Source: Sphingobacterium thalpophilum
GTDB taxonomy: Bacteria; Bacteroidota; Bacteroidia; Sphingobacteriales; Sphingobacteriaceae
Direction: 5' to 3'
DNA: 35,892 nucleotides
Assembly: GCA_945878525.1 (NCBI GenBank)
Contig: CAMCTU010000013.1
Location: forward strand, 1-35,892
The notes beneath the pieces are model-generated. The model was given only the letters and a program-made list of their open reading frames with translations. It did not search any database and was not told the DNA's origin. Position 1 is the first letter of the stretch. Each line of letters starts with the position of its first letter. The position numbers were made by a program, and so were the translations under genes. This document shows, in pieces, positions 33,455 through 35,892 of this stretch.

Positions 33455-33473
33455 GTATGTTTAATCAACATAC
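33455..33473. promoter_or_regulatory. Palindrome at the 5' end of dinB
   Basis: GTATGTT and AACATAC form a perfect 7 bp inverted repeat around TAATC, ending ten bases before the preferred ATG. It overlaps the alternative ATG at 33457, which would then lie inside the dyad. It could be an operator or a small RNA hairpin. Confidence 0.4.
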
Positions 33474-33483
33474 CCGCCAAATT

Positions 33484-33978
33484 ATGAAATCACTTCTATT
33501 AAATTACCTGCAATACAATCATTGGGCAAATGAGAAAATGTGTAATTATTTATCGGGGGTTGATGAGGACGAAATCCTTGCAAATAAAAAGGCGGAATAC
33601 CAGACAATTAAAAAAGTAATCCTTCATGTTGCAGATTCTGAGCAAACCTGGCTTGCCCGCCTAAACGGAAAAAACATTCCCCATATGCACAAGCTCGATT
33701 CTTCAGGAAGTTTTGCTGGTATTTGTAGTACCATTAGAAATAACTCGGCAGATTTTATCGAATTTATATCCGCAAAGGACGATCAATTCTTTTTGTTGGA
33801 TACACAATACATCAATTTAAAAGGGAAGACTTTCAACCAGAACAATGCAGAAATAATCCTTCATTGTATGAATCACTCCACTTTTCACAGGGGACAAGTA
33901 ATGTGTATGCTCAGGCATGTGGGATATACTGATCATTCTGCCAGTGATTTTATTATGTTTTTGAGAGAAAAAGGCTGA
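33484..33978 (+). CDS. DinB family protein
   Basis: Four-helix-bundle metalloprotein of the DinB/YfiT superfamily, 164 residues from the chosen start. The three metal-ligand His positions are represented by ILHVADSEQTWLARL and the pair in HCMNHSTFHRGQVMCML. The N-terminal LLNYLQYNHWANEKM is the usual opening, which is why the ATG at 33484 is preferred over the ATG at 33457 or a TTG at 33418. Members act as thiol transferases or damage-induced proteins; the reaction here is unknown. The stop lies within the first copy of a 20 bp tandem duplication. Confidence 0.88.
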   Translation: MKSLLLNYLQYNHWANEKMCNYLSGVDEDEILANKKAEYQTIKKVILHVADSEQTWLARLNGKNIPHMHKLDSSGSFAGICSTIRNNSADFIEFISAKDDQFFLLDTQYINLKGKTFNQNNAEIILHCMNHSTFHRGQVMCMLRHVGYTDHSASDFIMFLREKG

Positions 33979-34006
33979 TAGGGTTTAAAAAAGGCTGACA
34001 GGGTTT
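33968..34006. repeat. Tandem duplication at the dinB 3' end
   Basis: AAAAAGGCTGATAGGGTTT is followed directly by AAAAAAGGCTGACAGGGTTTT. The first copy encodes the end of DinB (Lys-Gly-stop); the second makes one arm and the T run of the pyrC terminator. Confidence 0.75.
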
Positions 34007-34023
34007 TGAACATTGTCTGCCTT
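33987..34023 (-). terminator. Rho-independent terminator after pyrC
   Basis: On the minus strand AAGGCAGACA (34023-34014) pairs with TGTCAGCCTT (34000-33991) with one mismatch around a 13 nt loop, followed by TTTTTT (33992-33987). It begins two bases after the pyrC stop. Confidence 0.7.
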
Positions 34024-34025
34024 AA

Positions 34026-35360
34026 TTACCGGTTAAACACCATCCTTTTCCCAAATATGCCATCAATAAGTTTACCATTTTCGTATACCAGATTTCCTGA
34101 AACAATTGTACTTACTACGGTAGAACCAAATGTTTGCCCTTCAAAAGGACTCCAGCCACATTTGTAAAGCAGATTTGATTTACTGACCGTTTGTCTCTTA
34201 TTTAAATCAACCAATACCAGGTCAGCCCAGTAGCCCTCTCTTATAAATCCACGATTCTCAATTTGAAAGCAGATTGCGGGTCTATGAGCCATTTTTTCAA
34301 CAATCTTCTCAAGGGATATTTTACCTTGCTTATAAAATTCCAGCATTGCTATCAATGCATGTTGCACCAAGGGTCCGCCGGATGGTGCTTTTGAATACGA
34401 TTGTGATTTCTCCTCGATCGTATGCGGTGCATGATCTGTTGCAATAACGTCTATCCGATCATCCAATACCGCCTTAAATATTTCATCCCGGTCGGCAGAA
34501 GTTTTTATAGCGGGATTCCATTTAATCCAATTACCCTTTTTAGCATAATCGGCATCAGAAAACCATAAATGATGAATACAGGCTTCAGAAGTTATCCTCT
34601 TTTTTTCAAGAGGGATTGAATTATCAAAAAGAGAGGTCTCAATCGCAGTGGATATATGAAGAATATGCAGGCGTGTATTGAACTTTTTTGCAAGCCCAAC
34701 CGCTAAAGAACTTGAAATATAGCAGGCTTCTGCATTTCTGATCATGGGATGCATTTCGGATGTTAAATTATCTCCATACTGCATTTTGAACTGGGCGGAA
34801 TTGGCCCTGATGGTAGCCTCGTCTTCACAATGTGTAGCAACCAGCATAGGCGTCTTACTAAAAATACCTTCAAGGGTCTTCTCATTATCAACAAGCATAT
34901 CACCAGTGGAAGAACCCATAAACACCTTAATCCCACATACATTTTTGGGATCTGTTTTTAATACTTGGTCGAGGTTATCATTACCGGCACCCATAAAAAA
35001 AGAATAATTACCAGCGGAAGTCTGCCTTGCAATCTGATATTTATCTTCGAGTAAGTCTTGTGTCAAGGCATTGGGAACTGTATTGGGCATCTCCATGAAG
35101 GAAGTGATACCACCGGCAACTGCGGCACGGCTCTCGGTAAAAATATTCCCCTTATGAGTCAATCCAGGTTCCCTGAAATGAACCTGATCATCAATACACC
35201 CCGGAAAGAGATGCAGACCCTCTGCGTTGATCTCCTTATCAGCTGCACTATTAAGACTTGAACCTATTTGTTCAATCAGTCCGTTTTTCACAAAGACATC
35301 CCCAATAAATGTACGGCCTTCGTTGACTATAGTTGCAGATTTGATGATTATTGAAGACAT
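34026..35360 (-). CDS. pyrC: Dihydroorotase (amidohydrolase superfamily), QxH variant
   Basis: Cyclic amidohydrolase of pyrimidine synthesis that closes carbamoyl-aspartate to dihydroorotate, 444 residues, of the class I type. Metal and substrate regions are PGCIDDQVHFREPGLTHKG, VFMGSSTGDML, VATHCEDEA, LHILHISTA and VIATDHAPHT. The canonical HxH of the first motif is here Gln59-x-His61, so one metal ligand is changed while all later ones remain. As I recall, related Cytophagales and Flavobacteria proteins share this Gln, whereas Bacteroides have His. It could be an active variant or a divergent paralogue. It ends at a terminator shared with the dinB tail. Confidence 0.87.
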   Translation of the reverse strand: MSSIIIKSATIVNEGRTFIGDVFVKNGLIEQIGSSLNSAADKEINAEGLHLFPGCIDDQVHFREPGLTHKGNIFTESRAAVAGGITSFMEMPNTVPNALTQDLLEDKYQIARQTSAGNYSFFMGAGNDNLDQVLKTDPKNVCGIKVFMGSSTGDMLVDNEKTLEGIFSKTPMLVATHCEDEATIRANSAQFKMQYGDNLTSEMHPMIRNAEACYISSSLAVGLAKKFNTRLHILHISTAIETSLFDNSIPLEKKRITSEACIHHLWFSDADYAKKGNWIKWNPAIKTSADRDEIFKAVLDDRIDVIATDHAPHTIEEKSQSYSKAPSGGPLVQHALIAMLEFYKQGKISLEKIVEKMAHRPAICFQIENRGFIREGYWADLVLVDLNKRQTVSKSNLLYKCGWSPFEGQTFGSTVVSTIVSGNLVYENGKLIDGIFGKRMVFNR

Positions 35361-35532
35361 TATCTGAGGTTTAAATTTATATACAGATGCAAATTTCGGT
35401 ATTATTTTGCTTAATTCTTTGTCAATATTGTGGGATTATACATTGAATTCGGGATAGTGATAAAATAATTGAACAAGCAACAAGGAAGAAGGATTAAAGA
35501 AAGGGAATCACTGAATTGTAATCGTTTACTTT

Positions 35533-35569
35533 TTCAGACAACCGACAACAGACAACTGATATCAGACAT
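35533..35569. repeat. Degenerate CAGACAAC/TATCAGACAT short-word repeat
   Basis: CAGACAACCGACAACAGACAACTGATATCAGACAT lies in the 257 bp spacer between pyrC and the helicase gene, 37 bases before the helicase -7 box. The rest of the spacer shows no gene. Confidence 0.55.
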
Positions 35570-35605
35570 AAAAACCCTTAATCCCTAATCTAAATTCCAA
35601 ATCCC

Positions 35606-35613
35606 TACCTTTG
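35606..35613 (+). promoter_or_regulatory. Candidate -7 box for the DEAD-box helicase gene, nearly leaderless
   Basis: TACCTTTG matches TAnnTTTG and is only four bases before the ATG at 35618. No TTG lies at the expected distance upstream. Confidence 0.5.
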
Positions 35614-35617
35614 TTAA

Positions 35618-35892
35618 ATGTCATTATCCTTCGAAGATTTTAAGTTGAACAGGCAAATTCTTAATGCTGTTGATGATGCAGGTTATACTCTGCCCACTCC
35701 GATCCAGGAAAAAGCGATCATGCCAATCTTATCCGGTCAGGATATAATGGGTATCGCGCAAACAGGAACCGGTAAAACCGCAGCTTTTGTGTTGCCAATT
35801 CTTATGAAGCTCAAATATGCTCAGGGAAATGATCCAAGGGCATTAATCATCGCTCCTACCCGCGAACTGGCCATGCAGATCGAAGAAAATGT
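35618..35892 (+). CDS. DEAD-box RNA helicase, 3'-truncated by the window edge
   Basis: First 91 codons of an ATP-dependent RNA helicase (RhlE/DeaD type). The Q motif region is FEDFKLNRQILNAVDDAGY followed by TPIQEKAI, motif I (Walker A) is AQTGTGKT, and motif Ia is APTRELAMQ. The frame is open to the last base, so the DEAD, SAT and C-terminal RecA motifs lie outside the window. The start is the only ATG that gives a full Q motif. Confidence 0.93.
   Translation, partial: MSLSFEDFKLNRQILNAVDDAGYTLPTPIQEKAIMPILSGQDIMGIAQTGTGKTAAFVLPILMKLKYAQGNDPRALIIAPTRELAMQIEEN

Noticed and set aside
1-35892. Search for tRNA, rRNA, CRISPR arrays, riboswitches and intact IS elements
   Set aside because: No T-loop-like GGTTCGAATCC, no regularly spaced repeats, no transposase motifs, and no RFN-like element before ribE were seen by eye.

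Overview
The window looks like a chromosomal segment of a Bacteroidota bacterium, most likely of the Cytophagales type. Four things point this way. Intergenic DNA is AT-rich and Shine-Dalgarno sites are almost absent. Several genes are preceded by the Bacteroidota -7 promoter element TAnnTTTG. The gene families are typical of the phylum: TonB-dependent receptor, PSC1/PSD1-DUF1501 cluster, HscA, DUF2520 protein and CcmD-like protein. Cytochrome c maturation is of System I (Ccm) type rather than ResBC. I saw no rRNA, tRNA, CRISPR array, intact insertion sequence or phage.

Layout. 1-3236 (+): 3' part of dnaJ with a terminator, then a TonB-dependent receptor. 3237-12161 (-): an operon-like block. 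In transcription order it encodes a PSC1/PSD1 di-heme protein with an inserted CBM6-like segment, a DUF1501 protein, a Tat-exported TIM-barrel isomerase-like protein, a DUF2231-PSC1-LRR membrane protein and two tandem metallophosphoesterases. It is the best candidate here for a poorly described system: an exported, c-heme-bearing, probably carbohydrate-directed pathway. 12436-16324 (+): a NatAB-like ABC exporter, a DUF1648 protein in cassette-like flanks, and a Ppx/GppA phosphatase.

16325-25993 (-): Maf, a Spy-like protein, KdsC, IscX, a 2Fe-2S ferredoxin, a DUF2520 protein, then ccmF, ccmE, glutamate dehydrogenase, a ccmD-like gene, ccmC and ccmB. CcmE carries CxxxY in place of the usual heme-binding HxxxY. 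26077-30893: a methylguanine methyltransferase (+), a BadF-type kinase (-), threonine aldolase, biotin carboxylase and riboflavin synthase (+). 30894-31472 is a gene-free stretch with a dispersed element. 31473-35892: HscA (-), DinB (+), dihydroorotase (-) and the start of a DEAD-box helicase (+).

Two genome-scale patterns stand out. First, spacers hold several families of degenerate repeats: a ~160 bp element in two copies, a CCCRATRGCTATCGGG hairpin pair, a 22 bp tandem repeat, and TCAGACATC/GAGATGGGA words. Some run into the 3' ends of genes. Second, -7 boxes lie only 3-5 nt before the ATG of accC, ccmB and the helicase, suggesting leaderless mRNAs. In maf, accC and ccmB the in-frame TTG or GTG upstream is part of the promoter, so starts were moved to the downstream ATG. 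The Ccm genes would make the covalent hemes needed by the PSC1 proteins, while IscX, ferredoxin and HscA belong to Fe-S cluster assembly.
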